Positions 25,734 through 35,290 of a stretch of DNA of 64,000 bases are shown here, in pieces (position 1 is the stretch's first letter; every line of letters begins with the position of its first letter). Source of the stretch: Pseudomonas sp. UBA2684 (GTDB lineage: Bacteria > Pseudomonadota > Gammaproteobacteria > Pseudomonadales > Pseudomonadaceae); contig DELY01000053.1 in assembly GCA_002354655.1 (NCBI GenBank), positions 1-64,000 on the forward strand, written 5' to 3'. The position numbers and the translations under genes were made by a program. The notes beneath the pieces are model-generated. The model saw only the letters and a program-made list of their open reading frames with translations. It searched no databases and was not told the origin of the DNA.

Positions 25734-26743
25734 CAGTTCTGCTCCTCGGCATCTTGATTGAGTTGGCGCTGGGCGGTCTGCCCGCTCATGGCCATGGACA
25801 GCACGGCCATGCGGATGGCGATGCCGTAGGTGACCTGGTTGAGAATCACCGATTGCGGGCCGTCGGCCACCGCCGACTCGATCTCCACGCCGCGATTGAT
25901 CGGCCCCGGGTGCATGACCAGGGCGTCCGGCTTGGCCAGCTTGAGGCGTTCTTCGGTGAGGCCGAACAGGCGGTAGAACTCGCCTTCACTGGGCAGCAGG
26001 CCGCCGGTCATGCGCTCGCGCTGCAGGCGCAGCATGATCACCACGTCGACGTCTTTGAGGCCTGCCGCCATGTCGCTGTAGACCGTCACACCGTACTGCT
26101 CGATACCCACCGGCAATAGGGTTTTCGGCGCGATCACGCGGATGTCCGGGCAGCCGAGGGTCTTCAGCGCGAGCATGTTCGAGCGCGCCACCCGTGAGTG
26201 CAGGATGTCGCCGACGATGGCCACCGAGAGGTTTTCGAAGCTGCCCTTGTGCCGGCGGATGGTCAGCATGTCGAGCATGCCTTGAGTCGGGTGAGCATGG
26301 CGGCCGTCGCCGCCGTTGATGATCGCCAGGTTCGGGCACACGTGCTCGGCAATAAAGTGCGCCGCGCCGGAGTCGGCGTGGCGCACCACGAAGATGTCGG
26401 CGGCCATGGCTTCGAGGTTACGCAGGGTGTCGAATAGCGTCTCGCCCTTGCTGGTGGAGCTGGTCGACACGTTCAGGGTGATGACGTCGGCAGACAGGCG
26501 CTGGGCGGCCAGTTCGAAGGTGGTGCGGGTGCGCGTGGAGTTCTCGAAGAACACGTTGCACACGGTCTTGCCGCGCAGCAGCGGGACTTTCTTCACCGCG
26601 CGTGCGCCGACTTCGAGGAAGGAGTCGGCGGTGTCGAGGATTTCCGTCAGCAGCTCGCGCGGCAGGCCGTCGAGCGAGAGGAAGTGGCGCAGTTGGCCTT
26701 GGTCGTTCAGCTGCAGCGGGCGCCTGGCGGCTATGGTCGTCAT
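25733..26743 (-). CDS. pyrB: Aspartate carbamoyltransferase catalytic subunit PyrB
   Basis: A 336-residue transcarbamoylase that makes N-carbamoyl-aspartate in pyrimidine synthesis. The carbamoyl-phosphate motif [16 protein letters not shown] and the aspartate-binding region MLRLQRERM are intact. An N-terminal extension of about 15-20 residues relative to E. coli PyrB is usual for the Pseudomonas class A enzyme, which binds regulatory nucleotides. The ATG at 26743 is used rather than one seven codons upstream. It lies between pyrR, ten bases upstream, and pyrC'. Confidence 0.95.
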   Translation of the reverse strand: MTTIAARRPLQLNDQGQLRHFLSLDGLPRELLTEILDTADSFLEVGARAVKKVPLLRGKTVCNVFFENSTRTRTTFELAAQRLSADVITLNVSTSSTSKGETLFDTLRNLEAMAADIFVVRHADSGAAHFIAEHVCPNLAIINGGDGRHAHPTQGMLDMLTIRRHKGSFENLSVAIVGDILHSRVARSNMLALKTLGCPDIRVIAPKTLLPVGIEQYGVTVYSDMAAGLKDVDVVIMLRLQRERMTGGLLPSEGEFYRLFGLTEERLKLAKPDALVMHPGPINRGVEIESAVADGPQSVILNQVTYGIAIRMAVLSMAMSGQTAQRQLNQDAEEQN

Positions 26744-26753
26744 CTGGCGAGTC

Positions 26754-27260
26754 TCAGTGGGCAAGCGTCTGGAGTTCGAGGGTCAGCGGCGTGGGGCCGG
26801 TCAATTTTACCCGCTGATCACTGGCCAGCGACAGGGTGGCGCCAACCACGTCCGGGCGGATCGGCAGCTCGCGGGCATTCAGGTCGAGCAGGCTGACCAG
26901 GGTTACGCTGGCCGGGCGGCCATAGTCGAACAGCTCATTGAGCGCGGCGCGGATGGTGCGGCCGCTCATCAGCACGTCGTCGATCAGTACCAGGTGCTGG
27001 CCTTCGATCTCGAAGGGTAGTTCGGACGGTTGCACCTGCGGGTGCAGGCCGTTCTGGGTGAAGTCGTCCCGGTAAAAGGACACATCGAGAATGCCCAGCG
27101 CGTCCTGGCGACCTAGCGCTTCCAGCAGCGCCTGAGCGACCCAGACGCCGCCAGTGCGGATGCCGATAAAGCGCGGTTCGCCGATCTGCCGTTGGTTGAG
27201 GTGGTCGATCAGTTCCGCGGCCATCTGCGGCAGCAAGTCGGCGGGGTTGGGTAGACGCAT
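26754..27260 (-). CDS. pyrR: Bifunctional pyr regulatory protein / uracil phosphoribosyltransferase PyrR
   Basis: A 168-residue type I phosphoribosyltransferase-fold protein. The PRPP-binding motif is [20 protein letters not shown]. In Bacillus PyrR binds pyr mRNA; in Pseudomonas it is encoded ahead of pyrB and its regulatory mechanism is less clear. AAGGAG lies upstream of the ATG. It heads pyrR-pyrB-pyrC'. Confidence 0.94.
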   Translation of the reverse strand: MRLPNPADLLPQMAAELIDHLNQRQIGEPRFIGIRTGGVWVAQALLEALGRQDALGILDVSFYRDDFTQNGLHPQVQPSELPFEIEGQHLVLIDDVLMSGRTIRAALNELFDYGRPASVTLVSLLDLNARELPIRPDVVGATLSLASDQRVKLTGPTPLTLELQTLAH

Positions 27261-27339
27261 TGCAAACTCCTTGTGTGCAGGTCGTGTGAAAACCGCGGCG
27301 CATCGGTGATGCGGGGTTTTTAGCCGCCCCGTGATGTGG

Positions 27340-27786
27340 TTATCGACTCGGGCTGTTGTCGGCCAGCCAGCCTTCGAGCAGCAGGGCGGCGGCCAGCGCG
27401 TCGACCGGGCGTTCGCGGTAACCGCTGTTCTGCCCGTGCTGCAAGCGTTCGCCTTTGGCGGCGTAGGTGGTCAGGCGTTCATCGTGGGTGTGTACGGGCA
27501 GGTTGAAGCGGCCGTTTAGGCGGCGGGCGAATTTTTCCGCGCGCTCGCTCATCTCGCTAGGCGTGCCGTCCATGTGCAATGGCAGGCCGACGACGATGGC
27601 ATCGGGTTGCCATTCGTTGACCAGCGCCTCGACCTTTTGCCAGTCGGGCACGCCGTTTTGCGCTTTCAGTACGCAGAGTTCGCGGGCCTGGCCGGTGATG
27701 ACCTGGCCGACCGCCACGCCGATCTGTTTGCTGCCGTAATCGAAGCCGAGCAACAGGCGCAGCGGCTTTGCCTTCGCGTCGGCCAT
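27340..27786 (-). CDS. ruvX: Putative pre-16S rRNA nuclease YqgF (RuvX)
   Basis: A 148-residue RNase H-fold nuclease. It has the catalytic Asp in [16 protein letters not shown], the Glu-region [17 protein letters not shown] and the terminal Asp region [19 protein letters not shown]. The family matures the 5' end of 16S rRNA and was first proposed as a Holliday-junction resolvase. Its start overlaps the yqgE stop by one base, the conserved order being yqgE-yqgF-pyrR. Confidence 0.93.
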   Translation of the reverse strand: MADAKAKPLRLLLGFDYGSKQIGVAVGQVITGQARELCVLKAQNGVPDWQKVEALVNEWQPDAIVVGLPLHMDGTPSEMSERAEKFARRLNGRFNLPVHTHDERLTTYAAKGERLQHGQNSGYRERPVDALAAALLLEGWLADNSPSR

Positions 27787-28355
27787 CAGGCGTGCCCGGC
27801 TTGCGAAGTGAGCAGGCTGAGGTTGATGCCTAGACGCGCAGCGGCGGCATTCAGGCGCTGGTCGAAGGGCAGGTCAAAGAGAATGGTGTTATCCGCGGGG
27901 CAGGTCAGCCAGGCATTGTCGGTCAGCTCGTTTTCCAGCTGGCCGGCTTCCCAGCCGGCATAACCCAGGGCGATCAGGTATTTTTCCGGACCAATGCCGT
28001 CGGCGATGGCGAACAGCACGTCTTGCGATGTGGACAAGCCCAGTTCGCCCAGTTCCAGGGTCGCCTGAAACTGCGGACCGGCCGGGTGCAGGACAAAGCC
28101 GCGGTCGGTCTGTACCGGGCCGCCGGAGAAAATCGGCAGGCTTTGGCAGCGCGCGGGCGGCTCGGTTTCAGGGCGCAGTTGCTCGAGCACATCGGCCAGG
28201 TTGAGGCCGTTCGGGCGGTTGATCACCAGGCCCATGGCGCCTTGTTCGTTGTGCTCGATCAGGTAGGTGACGGTCTGCGCAAAATGCGGATCGGCCATGT
28301 GTGGCATGGCAATCAGGAAGTGATGCTTGAGGTAGCTGGGGCTGGCGTCTTTCAT
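27786..28355 (-). CDS. yqgE: YqgE/AlgH family protein
   Basis: A 189-residue protein of the YqgE/AlgH family (UPF0301). The typical N-terminal stretch is LKHHFLIAMPHMADPHFAQT, followed by GAMGLVINRP and FSGGPVQTDRGFVLHP. The first member in Pseudomonas was named AlgH for an effect on alginate, but the molecular role is unknown. It is upstream of, and coupled to, ruvX. Confidence 0.94.
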   Translation of the reverse strand: MKDASPSYLKHHFLIAMPHMADPHFAQTVTYLIEHNEQGAMGLVINRPNGLNLADVLEQLRPETEPPARCQSLPIFSGGPVQTDRGFVLHPAGPQFQATLELGELGLSTSQDVLFAIADGIGPEKYLIALGYAGWEAGQLENELTDNAWLTCPADNTILFDLPFDQRLNAAAARLGINLSLLTSQAGHA

Positions 28356-28434
28356 GCCCGTTAGCTTAAAGCCTGTGGCCTGAGCCGGGAAGCCAAACCG
28401 CTAATCGGTGCTGCGGTTTGCCAGGCATGGCCGG

Positions 28435-29331
28435 CTAGTTGCTCGACAGGCGGTCGCCGCGCTCGAACCGCCAAGTGCGGATGATTTCCAGGCGGTCGAC
28501 ATCGGCCAGGTCGCCGGTAAAGGGCGCGAAGGGTGCGGCGAGGCGCACGATACGCTGTGCTGCCTGGTCGAGCAGGCTATGGCCGGAGGATTCGAGTACC
28601 TGGACTTCATATAAGGTGCCGTCGCGGTTGATCGACACCAGCAAGCGCAGGTTGCCATAAATCTGTTGGCGGCGAGCGTCGTCCGGGTAGTTGAGGTTGC
28701 CGATGCGTTCGACCTTCTTGCGCCACTCGTCCTTATACCAGGCGCCTTTGTCGCGCATGGTCGAGGCGGCGTTGAGGCGGTGGATCTTCGGGCGTTTGGC
28801 GTATTGCTGAATGTCCTGAGCCAGTTCGGCTTCCAGGCTGGCAATTTCTGCCGATAACTGCGCGCTGTCGAACACCGGTGCCGGACGCACTTGTGGGACT
28901 GGCTTGCTTTCTTCGCGCTTGACTGGGGTTTTTTGCGGCTGCGGGGCGCGGGTGGCGACGGCGGCTTTTGGGGCTTCCTGGCGAACCGCGGGTTGTTGCG
29001 GGGCGGCCGGCGGGGTCACGCGTTTGACTTGGGTGTCCTGGAATAGCGCCTGCTCGGTGGTCTTGGGCGCGGCCTTGTGTTCCAGGGTGCCGCTACCTTG
29101 CTGGTTGTCTTGGGCGAGGAAGTCGGCCTCTTTGGGCTTCTCCTCACTCTTGAAGGTCGACAGGGTGATTTCCAGGGTTTTGCTGATCTGACTGGGCTCG
29201 GCCAGGGTGAAGCCCAGGCCGAGGATTAGTGCGGCATGCAGCGCCGCCGCGAGGAACAGGGTGAAGCCCAGGCGATCCGCCGGGCGGACGCCGGTGGGGA
29301 GCGAATCGGGTGGGGTAGCGGCTGCGTTCAT
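28435..29331 (-). CDS. tonB3: TonB-like energy transducer (TonB3 type)
   Basis: A 298-residue protein with one N-terminal transmembrane helix (about 20-41), a Pro-, Lys- and Gln-rich periplasmic spacer (about 90-160) and a TonB C-terminal domain ending around VDRLEIIRTWRFERGD. The gene lies between yqgE and gshB, the locus of tonB3 in P. aeruginosa, where it is needed for twitching motility and pilus assembly rather than mainly for iron uptake. No exbB or exbD is nearby. The ATG at 29331 is favoured over one 16 codons upstream because the helix then lies near the N terminus. Confidence 0.88.
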   Translation of the reverse strand: MNAAATPPDSLPTGVRPADRLGFTLFLAAALHAALILGLGFTLAEPSQISKTLEITLSTFKSEEKPKEADFLAQDNQQGSGTLEHKAAPKTTEQALFQDTQVKRVTPPAAPQQPAVRQEAPKAAVATRAPQPQKTPVKREESKPVPQVRPAPVFDSAQLSAEIASLEAELAQDIQQYAKRPKIHRLNAASTMRDKGAWYKDEWRKKVERIGNLNYPDDARRQQIYGNLRLLVSINRDGTLYEVQVLESSGHSLLDQAAQRIVRLAAPFAPFTGDLADVDRLEIIRTWRFERGDRLSSN

Positions 29332-29387
29332 CGTGTTCGGGGTCAGCTCAGGTTGCCGCGCAGTCTGCCGAGGGCTCATGCAAAAGT

Positions 29388-30350
29388 CTATGAAGCACTG
29401 CGCGCATTGAGCTTCTCGGCAATCTTATCCATCAAGCGTTCGCCGATGCGCGTATCGAAGGCCGCATCGATCTCGCGGATGCAGGTCGGGCTGGTCACGT
29501 TGATCTCGGTCAGGTGCTCGCCAATCACGTCCAGACCAACGAACAGCAGGCCTTTCTCGCGCAGGCTCGGACCGACTGCGGCGGCAATCTCGCGGTCGCG
29601 CTCGCTCAATGGTCGCGCTTCGCCGCGGCCACCTGCGGCCAGGTTGCCACGGGTCTCGCCGGCAGCCGGGATGCGCGCTAGGCAGTATGGCACCGGCTCG
29701 CCGTCAATCATCAGAATGCGCTTGTCGCCGTCCTTGATCGCCGGCAGATAGCCTTGCGCCATGATCTGCTGGGTATCGTGGGCGGTAAGGGTCTCGAGAA
29801 TCACCGAGAGGTTGGGGTCGCCCTCGCGGTGGCGAAATATCATCGATCCGCCCATGCCATCGAGGGGTTTGAGAATGATGTCACGCTGCTCTTTGGCAAA
29901 CTCGCGCAGAATGTCGGATCGACGGCTGACCAGGGTCGGCGGTGTGTACTGGGGAAACTGGGTAGCAAAGAATTTTTCGTTGCAGTCGCGCAGGCTCTGC
30001 GGCCGATTGACCACCAGCACGCCGGCTTGCTCGGCTTGTTCCAGCAGATAGGTGGAGTAGACGAACTCGTTGTCGAAGGGCGGGTCCTTGCGCATCAGGA
30101 TCACGTCCAGCTCGCTCAACGGCATGTCCTGCTCGTCGCCTAGCTCGAACCAGCGTTGCGGGTCGTTGAACACCTTGAGTGCACAGGTGCGCGCGCGGGC
30201 CTGGCCCTTGGCCTGGTAGAGATCCTTCTGCTCCATATAGAAGAGGGTCCAGCCGCGTGCCTGGGCGGCCAGCAACATGGCCAGCGAGCTGTCTTTCTTG
30301 AAGGCGATCTGGGCGATGGGGTCCATGACTATGCCGAGGCGAACGCTCAT
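29388..30350 (-). CDS. gshB: Glutathione synthetase GshB
   Basis: A 320-residue ATP-grasp enzyme joining gamma-glutamylcysteine and glycine. It begins SVRLGIVMDPIAQIAFKKDS. The ATP-grasp motifs IILKPLDGMGGSMIF and the glutathione-synthase stretch LFVGLDVIGEHLTEINVTSP are intact. The ATG at 30350 matches the family N terminus. It is divergent from pilG across 238 bases. Confidence 0.96.
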   Translation of the reverse strand: MSVRLGIVMDPIAQIAFKKDSSLAMLLAAQARGWTLFYMEQKDLYQAKGQARARTCALKVFNDPQRWFELGDEQDMPLSELDVILMRKDPPFDNEFVYSTYLLEQAEQAGVLVVNRPQSLRDCNEKFFATQFPQYTPPTLVSRRSDILREFAKEQRDIILKPLDGMGGSMIFRHREGDPNLSVILETLTAHDTQQIMAQGYLPAIKDGDKRILMIDGEPVPYCLARIPAAGETRGNLAAGGRGEARPLSERDREIAAAVGPSLREKGLLFVGLDVIGEHLTEINVTSPTCIREIDAAFDTRIGERLMDKIAEKLNARSAS

Positions 30351-30588
30351 GGGGATTCTCCGTGAAGGGCGGCAACTAAAGGGGGCCGAGGCGGCGTGTG
30401 GCGCCAGGGTGGCGCTGAGCGGCCGGGTGGTCAAGGAAAAAACCTTGCCCTTCCGCGGCTTATAGCTTGCATGTAGAGAGTGTGCTAAAAAGGCCCGACG
30501 ATTGGGTTGCAGCCCATCGGTGGCAGGGCCTCAGGCGCACTGATATAACGCAAAAATAACGACTCACCGAGGCGATGGTAGGGCAAAC

Positions 30589-30996
30589 ATGGAACAGCAT
30601 TCCGAAGGTTTGAGGGTGATGGTGATCGACGACTCTAAAACGATTCGTCGTACCGCAGAAACCCTACTAAAGAAGGTGGGTTGCGAGGTGATTACCGCGG
30701 TAGACGGCTTCGATGCTTTGGCAAAGATTGCCGATACCCACCCGAGTATCATTTTTGTCGACATCATGATGCCGCGGCTCGATGGCTATCAAACCTGTGC
30801 CCTGATCAAGAATAACAGTGCTTTCAAATCCACCCCGGTGATCATGCTGTCCTCTAAGGACGGTTTGTTCGACAAGGCCAAGGGTCGCATCGTCGGCTCC
30901 GATCAGTACCTGACCAAGCCCTTCAGCAAAGAAGAGCTGCTCGGTGCGATCAAGGCGCATGTGCCCGACTTTACCCCGGTGGAACAAGCATCCTGA
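30589..30996 (+). CDS. pilG: Twitching motility response regulator PilG
   Basis: A 135-residue single-domain CheY-like receiver. The acidic pocket VMVIDDSKTIRR, the phospho-acceptor Asp58 (FVDIMMPRLDGY) and the Lys in QYLTKPFSKEE are all present. In P. aeruginosa PilG, phosphorylated by ChpA, promotes pilus extension and raises cAMP through CyaB. It is the first gene of pilG-pilH-pilI-pilJ-pilK-chpA-chpB-chpC. Confidence 0.97.
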   Translation: MEQHSEGLRVMVIDDSKTIRRTAETLLKKVGCEVITAVDGFDALAKIADTHPSIIFVDIMMPRLDGYQTCALIKNNSAFKSTPVIMLSSKDGLFDKAKGRIVGSDQYLTKPFSKEELLGAIKAHVPDFTPVEQAS

Positions 30997-31044
30997 CGTC
31001 TGGCTGGACAGCCTTAGACGCCTCTTCATGTATTGGGAAACACC

Positions 31045-31410
31045 ATGGCTCGAATTCTGATTGTTGATGACTCGCCGACCGAGATGTACAAATTGACTGC
31101 CATGCTGGAAAAGCACGGTCATCAAGTGCTCAAGGCGGAAAATGGCGCGGACGGCGTTGCTCTGGCGCGCCAGGAAAAGCCCGATGCGGTACTGATGGAC
31201 ATCGTCATGCCTGGCCTCAACGGCTTTCAGGCGACCCGTCAGCTGACCAAAGATGCGGACACCAGCCACATCCCGGTGATCATCGTCACCACCAAAGATC
31301 AAGAAACCGACAAGGTCTGGGGCAAGCGCCAAGGCGCGAAAGACTACCTGACCAAGCCGGTCGACGAAGAGACACTGCTGAAAACCCTGAATGCGGTATT
31401 GGCCGGCTGA
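31045..31410 (+). CDS. pilH: Twitching motility response regulator PilH
   Basis: A 121-residue CheY-like receiver with Asp52 (VLMDIVMPGLNGFQ), acidic pocket ILIVDDSPTE and KDYLTKPVDEE. PilH opposes PilG, favouring retraction or acting as a phosphate sink. The ATG at 31045 (MARILIVDDS) gives the family length rather than one four codons upstream. It lies 48 bases after pilG. Confidence 0.97.
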   Translation: MARILIVDDSPTEMYKLTAMLEKHGHQVLKAENGADGVALARQEKPDAVLMDIVMPGLNGFQATRQLTKDADTSHIPVIIVTTKDQETDKVWGKRQGAKDYLTKPVDEETLLKTLNAVLAG

Positions 31411-31458
31411 TAATGCCGTGCAGGTCCGTAATTAAATAAGAAGAAGGCCACGGTTGGC

Positions 31459-31995
31459 ATGTCGGACGCGCAGACTCCCTTTCAAACCCTCCTCGGAATC
31501 GACCAGCGTTGTCGATTGCTGGCGGCTGGCCTGCCTTCGCAGCAGTCGGCTGTACAGACCTGGAGCGGTATTGGTTTTCGCATGGGCGAGCGCTTGTTCG
31601 TCGCGCCGATGGGTGAGGTCGGCGAAGTGCTGCATGAGCCGCGTCATACCTTGTTGCCCGGCGTGAAAAACTGGGTCAAGGGTGTGGCTAACGTGCGTGG
31701 CCGGTTGCTGCCGGTGATGGATCTGTGTGGTTTCTTCGGCAATGAGCTGTCGCCACTGCGCAAGCAACGGCGGGTGCTGGTGGTCGATCACCAGGATGTA
31801 TTCGCCGGCCTCACGGTCGATGAAGTGTTCGGCATGCAGCATTTCCCAGTGGACACCTTCTCCGAGCAGCTGCCGCCGCTCGAGGCGTCCATTCAGCCAT
31901 TCATTCACGGTGTCTTTCAACGCGAGCAGCCCTGGTTGGTGTTCAGCCCACATGCGCTGGCCCAGCATCCGGGGTTTCTCGATGTGGCGTATTAA
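31459..31995 (+). CDS. pilI: CheW-like coupling protein PilI
   Basis: A 178-residue CheW-domain protein linking the chemoreceptor PilJ to the kinase ChpA. Recognisable stretches are GIGFRMGERLFVAPMGEVGE, VKGVANVRGRLLPVMDLCGF and VLVVDHQDVFAGLTVDEVFG. It lies between pilH and pilJ. Confidence 0.95.
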   Translation: MSDAQTPFQTLLGIDQRCRLLAAGLPSQQSAVQTWSGIGFRMGERLFVAPMGEVGEVLHEPRHTLLPGVKNWVKGVANVRGRLLPVMDLCGFFGNELSPLRKQRRVLVVDHQDVFAGLTVDEVFGMQHFPVDTFSEQLPPLEASIQPFIHGVFQREQPWLVFSPHALAQHPGFLDVAY

Positions 31996-32079
31996 CAGCT
32001 TTTCGGTTGGGTCGGCTTTGCCGGCCTTTTGGCGTTACATGGGAACCGTAGTGCGGTCGGTCCAGGCGGGGGCCAGTTA

Positions 32080-34125
32080 ATGAAAAAACTAAATACAGGC
32101 AATCTATTCGCGGGTACGCGCAGCAGTACGCTGATCGCAGGACTGTTTATCGTCCTGATCGTTTCCATCGTGCTGTTGTTCGCCAACTTCGCCTACATCA
32201 ACACCCAATCGAACTACGATACGGAATACATCAGCCACTCCGGTGAGCTGCGGGTTCTGTCCCAGCGTATCGCCAAGAACGCCACCGAAGCGGCGGCGGG
32301 CACCTCGGAGGCGTTTGGGTTGTTGCGCGATGCGCGCAACGACTTCCAGACCCGTTGGGGCTACCTGACCGACGGTAACGAAGAGGGCGGCGTGCCGCCT
32401 GCTCCGGAAGCTGTGCAAGCGCAGATGGCTGCCGTGCAGCAGGATTGGGACAGCCTGCGGCAGAATACCGATGCCATTCTGGCCAGCGAACAAACCGTTC
32501 TTTCCCTGCACCAGGTAGCCGCCACGTTGGCGGAAACCATTCCGCAGTTGCAGGTCGAGTACGAAGAAGTGGTCGACATCCTGCTGGAAAGCGGCGCGCC
32601 CGCGGCCCAGGTTTCGGTCGCTCAGCGTCAGTCGCTGCTCGCCGAACGTATCCTTGGTTCGGTGAACAAGGTGCTCGCCGGTGACGACGATTCGGTACAG
32701 GCCGCCGACATGTTCGGTCGCGACGCCAGTCTGTTTGGTCGCGTACTGGCAGCGATGCTCGAAGGCAACGCGGCGATGGAAATCGCCCAGGTGAACGACG
32801 AGGAAGCCCTCGAACGTTTGGCGGAAATTTCCGAACTCTTCGAATTCGTTTCTGGCTCGGTGGACGAGATTCTCGAAACCTCGCCGGAACTGTTCCAGGT
32901 GCGCGAGTCGGCCAACGGCATCTTCAGCGTGTCGCAGACCCTGCTGGACAAGGCCTCGGAGCTGGCTTCCGGCTTCGAAGACCTGGCCGACGGTCGTGCC
33001 CTGAATACCCTGATCGGCTATGTGCTGGGCGCTCTGGCCTTGGGCTCGATCATCCTCATTGGTATCGTCATGGTGCGTGAAACCAACCGCCGCCTGAGCG
33101 AGACCGCCGAGAAGAACGAACGTAACCAGGCGGCCATTCTGCGTCTGCTCGATGAAATCGCCGACCTCGCCGACGGTGACTTGACCGTGGCCGCGACGGT
33201 AACCGAAGACTTCACCGGCGCCATCGCTGACTCCATCAACTACTCCATCGACCAGCTGCGTGATCTGGTCGCAACGATCAACCTGACCGCCGTTCAGGTG
33301 GCGGGTGCCGCCCAGGAAACCCAGGCCACGGCGATGCACCTGGCTGAGGCTTCCGAGCACCAGGCCCAGGAAATTGCCGGCGCATCGGCGGCGATCAACG
33401 AAATGGCCGTGTCGATTGACCAGGTATCGGCGAACGCCTCGGAATCCTCCGCGGTAGCGGAACGTTCCGTAGCCATCGCCAACAAAGGCAACGAAGTGGT
33501 GCACAACACCATCACCGGCATGGATAACATCCGTGAGCAGATCCAGGACACCTCGAAGCGGATCAAGCGCCTCGGTGAATCGTCCCAGGAGATTGGTGAC
33601 ATCGTTAGCCTGATTAACGACATTGCCGACCAGACCAACATCCTCGCACTGAACGCCGCGATCCAGGCCTCCATGGCCGGTGACGCAGGCCGAGGCTTCG
33701 CCGTGGTAGCGGACGAAGTACAGCGCCTTGCTGAACGTTCCTCTGCCGCAACCAAGCAGATCGAGGCGCTGGTTAAGACGATTCAGACCGACACCAACGA
33801 AGCGGTTATCTCGATGGAGCAAACCACCTCCGAAGTGGTGCGCGGTGCTCGTCTGGCGCAGGACGCCGGGGTGGCCCTGGAAGAGATCGAGAAGGTATCC
33901 AAGACCCTCGCGGCCTTGATCCAGAACATCTCCAACGCGGCGCGTCAGCAGGCTTCGTCGGCCGGTCACATCTCCAACACCATGAACGTGATCCAGGAGA
34001 TCACCTCGCAGACTTCATCTGGTACCACCGCCACCGCCAAGAGCATTGGTAACTTGGCCAAGATGGCCAGTGAGATGCGTAAGTCGGTGTCCGGCTTTAC
34101 CTTGCCGGACGGGGAGCAGGCTTAA
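32080..34125 (+). CDS. pilJ: Type IV pilus chemoreceptor PilJ
   Basis: A 681-residue methyl-accepting chemotaxis protein. Transmembrane helix 1 spans about residues 18-40, followed by two PilJ-type periplasmic four-helix modules. Helix 2 is at about 308-333, then HAMP and a long cytoplasmic signalling coiled coil. The hairpin tip is [18 protein letters not shown], which differs from the usual EAARAG of other receptors, as known for PilJ. The start at 32080 ([12 protein letters not shown]) begins directly before helix 1. It senses surface contact or pilin in P. aeruginosa. Confidence 0.96.
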   Translation: MKKLNTGNLFAGTRSSTLIAGLFIVLIVSIVLLFANFAYINTQSNYDTEYISHSGELRVLSQRIAKNATEAAAGTSEAFGLLRDARNDFQTRWGYLTDGNEEGGVPPAPEAVQAQMAAVQQDWDSLRQNTDAILASEQTVLSLHQVAATLAETIPQLQVEYEEVVDILLESGAPAAQVSVAQRQSLLAERILGSVNKVLAGDDDSVQAADMFGRDASLFGRVLAAMLEGNAAMEIAQVNDEEALERLAEISELFEFVSGSVDEILETSPELFQVRESANGIFSVSQTLLDKASELASGFEDLADGRALNTLIGYVLGALALGSIILIGIVMVRETNRRLSETAEKNERNQAAILRLLDEIADLADGDLTVAATVTEDFTGAIADSINYSIDQLRDLVATINLTAVQVAGAAQETQATAMHLAEASEHQAQEIAGASAAINEMAVSIDQVSANASESSAVAERSVAIANKGNEVVHNTITGMDNIREQIQDTSKRIKRLGESSQEIGDIVSLINDIADQTNILALNAAIQASMAGDAGRGFAVVADEVQRLAERSSAATKQIEALVKTIQTDTNEAVISMEQTTSEVVRGARLAQDAGVALEEIEKVSKTLAALIQNISNAARQQASSAGHISNTMNVIQEITSQTSSGTTATAKSIGNLAKMASEMRKSVSGFTLPDGEQA

Positions 34126-34169
34126 GCGAGCGCGGCACGGCGGTCCGTAAGGGGCGCCAGCCGAAGCCC

Positions 34170-35051
34170 ATGGCCATGAGCGAGGGGCACACCATGCAGT
34201 CAGGCGTCTGGGCCTTGCAACCCTTGGTGGACATGTCCGCCGCGGAGTTTCGTGCTTGGCAGGCGTTGCTCGAAGAGCGTACTGGAGTGGTTATCAGTGA
34301 GCAGCGTCGGGCGTTTCTGCAGACCAACCTGAGTGCGCGCATGCGTGAGCTGGGGGTGGCGGATTACGCCAGCTATTACAGCCAGGTGACCAATGGCCCA
34401 CGCGGTGCGGTGGAGTGGTCGACCTTGCTGGATCGTTTGACCGTGCAGGAAACCCGTTTTTTCCGCCATCGACCGTCTTTCGAAGTGCTCGAAAGCTACC
34501 TGCGCGAGCGTCTGGCGCAAGGTCTGCAACGGCCGTTGGAGTTGTGGAGTGTGGGCTGTTCAAGCGGTGAAGAGCCGTATTCGCTGGCGATCAGCGCCGC
34601 TGAAGTATTGCGCGATACCGAGCAGCCCGAGCACTTTGGCGTGACCGGCACTGACATCAGCCTGAACGCCCTGAGCAAGGCGCGCGATGGCCAGTATGGT
34701 GCGCGCAAGTTGGAACAGATGGACACAGACCTGTGTCAGCGCTATTTCGCGACCCAGGCCGATGGACGCTTCAAAGTAGTGCCGAGCCTGGCGGCGCGTG
34801 TGTGTTGCGCCAAGCTTAATGTGCTGGAACTGGCGAAGGCGCCAATGTCCGGTATGGATGTCATTTTTTGTCAGAACTTGCTGATCTATTTTCGTCGCTG
34901 GCGTCGCCGCGAGATCCTCAATCGCCTGGCCGAGCGCCTGGCACCGGGTGGTCTGCTGGTGGTGGGGGTCGGTGAAGTGGTCGGTTGGCAGCACCCGGAG
35001 TTGCTCCCGGTGGCCGACGAGCGAGTGCTGGCGTTTACCCGCAAGGGATAG
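34170..35051 (+). CDS. pilK: CheR-type methyltransferase PilK
   Basis: A 293-residue chemoreceptor methyltransferase. It has a CheR N-terminal helical domain and a SAM domain with LWSVGCSSGEEPYSLAI, GTDISLNALSKARDGQYG and DVIFCQNLLIYF. It is expected to methylate PilJ glutamates using SAM. ATG codons at 34170, 34176 and 34194 are possible starts. A MITE-like repeat begins exactly one base after the stop codon. Confidence 0.95.
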   Translation: MAMSEGHTMQSGVWALQPLVDMSAAEFRAWQALLEERTGVVISEQRRAFLQTNLSARMRELGVADYASYYSQVTNGPRGAVEWSTLLDRLTVQETRFFRHRPSFEVLESYLRERLAQGLQRPLELWSVGCSSGEEPYSLAISAAEVLRDTEQPEHFGVTGTDISLNALSKARDGQYGARKLEQMDTDLCQRYFATQADGRFKVVPSLAARVCCAKLNVLELAKAPMSGMDVIFCQNLLIYFRRWRRREILNRLAERLAPGGLLVVGVGEVVGWQHPELLPVADERVLAFTRKG

Positions 35052-35256
35052 CAGGCCGTTGAAAAATGTAGGCGAGGCAGCCAGTGCAAGGCGCAACGAC
35101 CAACGGGAGTAACAGCCGAAGGGCGAGCGCCAGCGAGTCAAAACAGGCGAGGACGCGACTGGGGTCGCATTCGACTTTACGAGCGGTAAATGGGGCTCGC
35201 ATCCGAGCCTGCTTTTAACGCAGCGATGGCAACGCAGGTAGTTTTTCAACAGCCTG
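35052..35256. repeat. MITE-like palindromic element between pilK and chpA
   Basis: The left end is CAGGCCGTTGAAAAA (35052-35066) and the right end TTTTTCAACAGCCTG (35242-35256), a 15-bp terminal inverted repeat with 14 matches. The interior (AGGCGAGGCAGCC, GGGAGTAACAGCC, CGTTAAAAGCAGG on the other strand) is the inverted counterpart of the element at 58695-58906. Flanks are ATAG and ATAA, a near match to a 4-bp target duplication. It has no coding capacity and ends 34 bases before the chpA start. Confidence 0.75.
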
Positions 35257-35290
35257 ATAAGGCAGAGCCAAGTATATGAGTGGAGTGGCT

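Noticed and set aside
24327-25757. Open frame of 476 codons opposite pyrC'
   Set aside because: It runs through the bidirectional terminator at 24419-24448 and has no recognisable domain; pyrC' on the other strand is certain.
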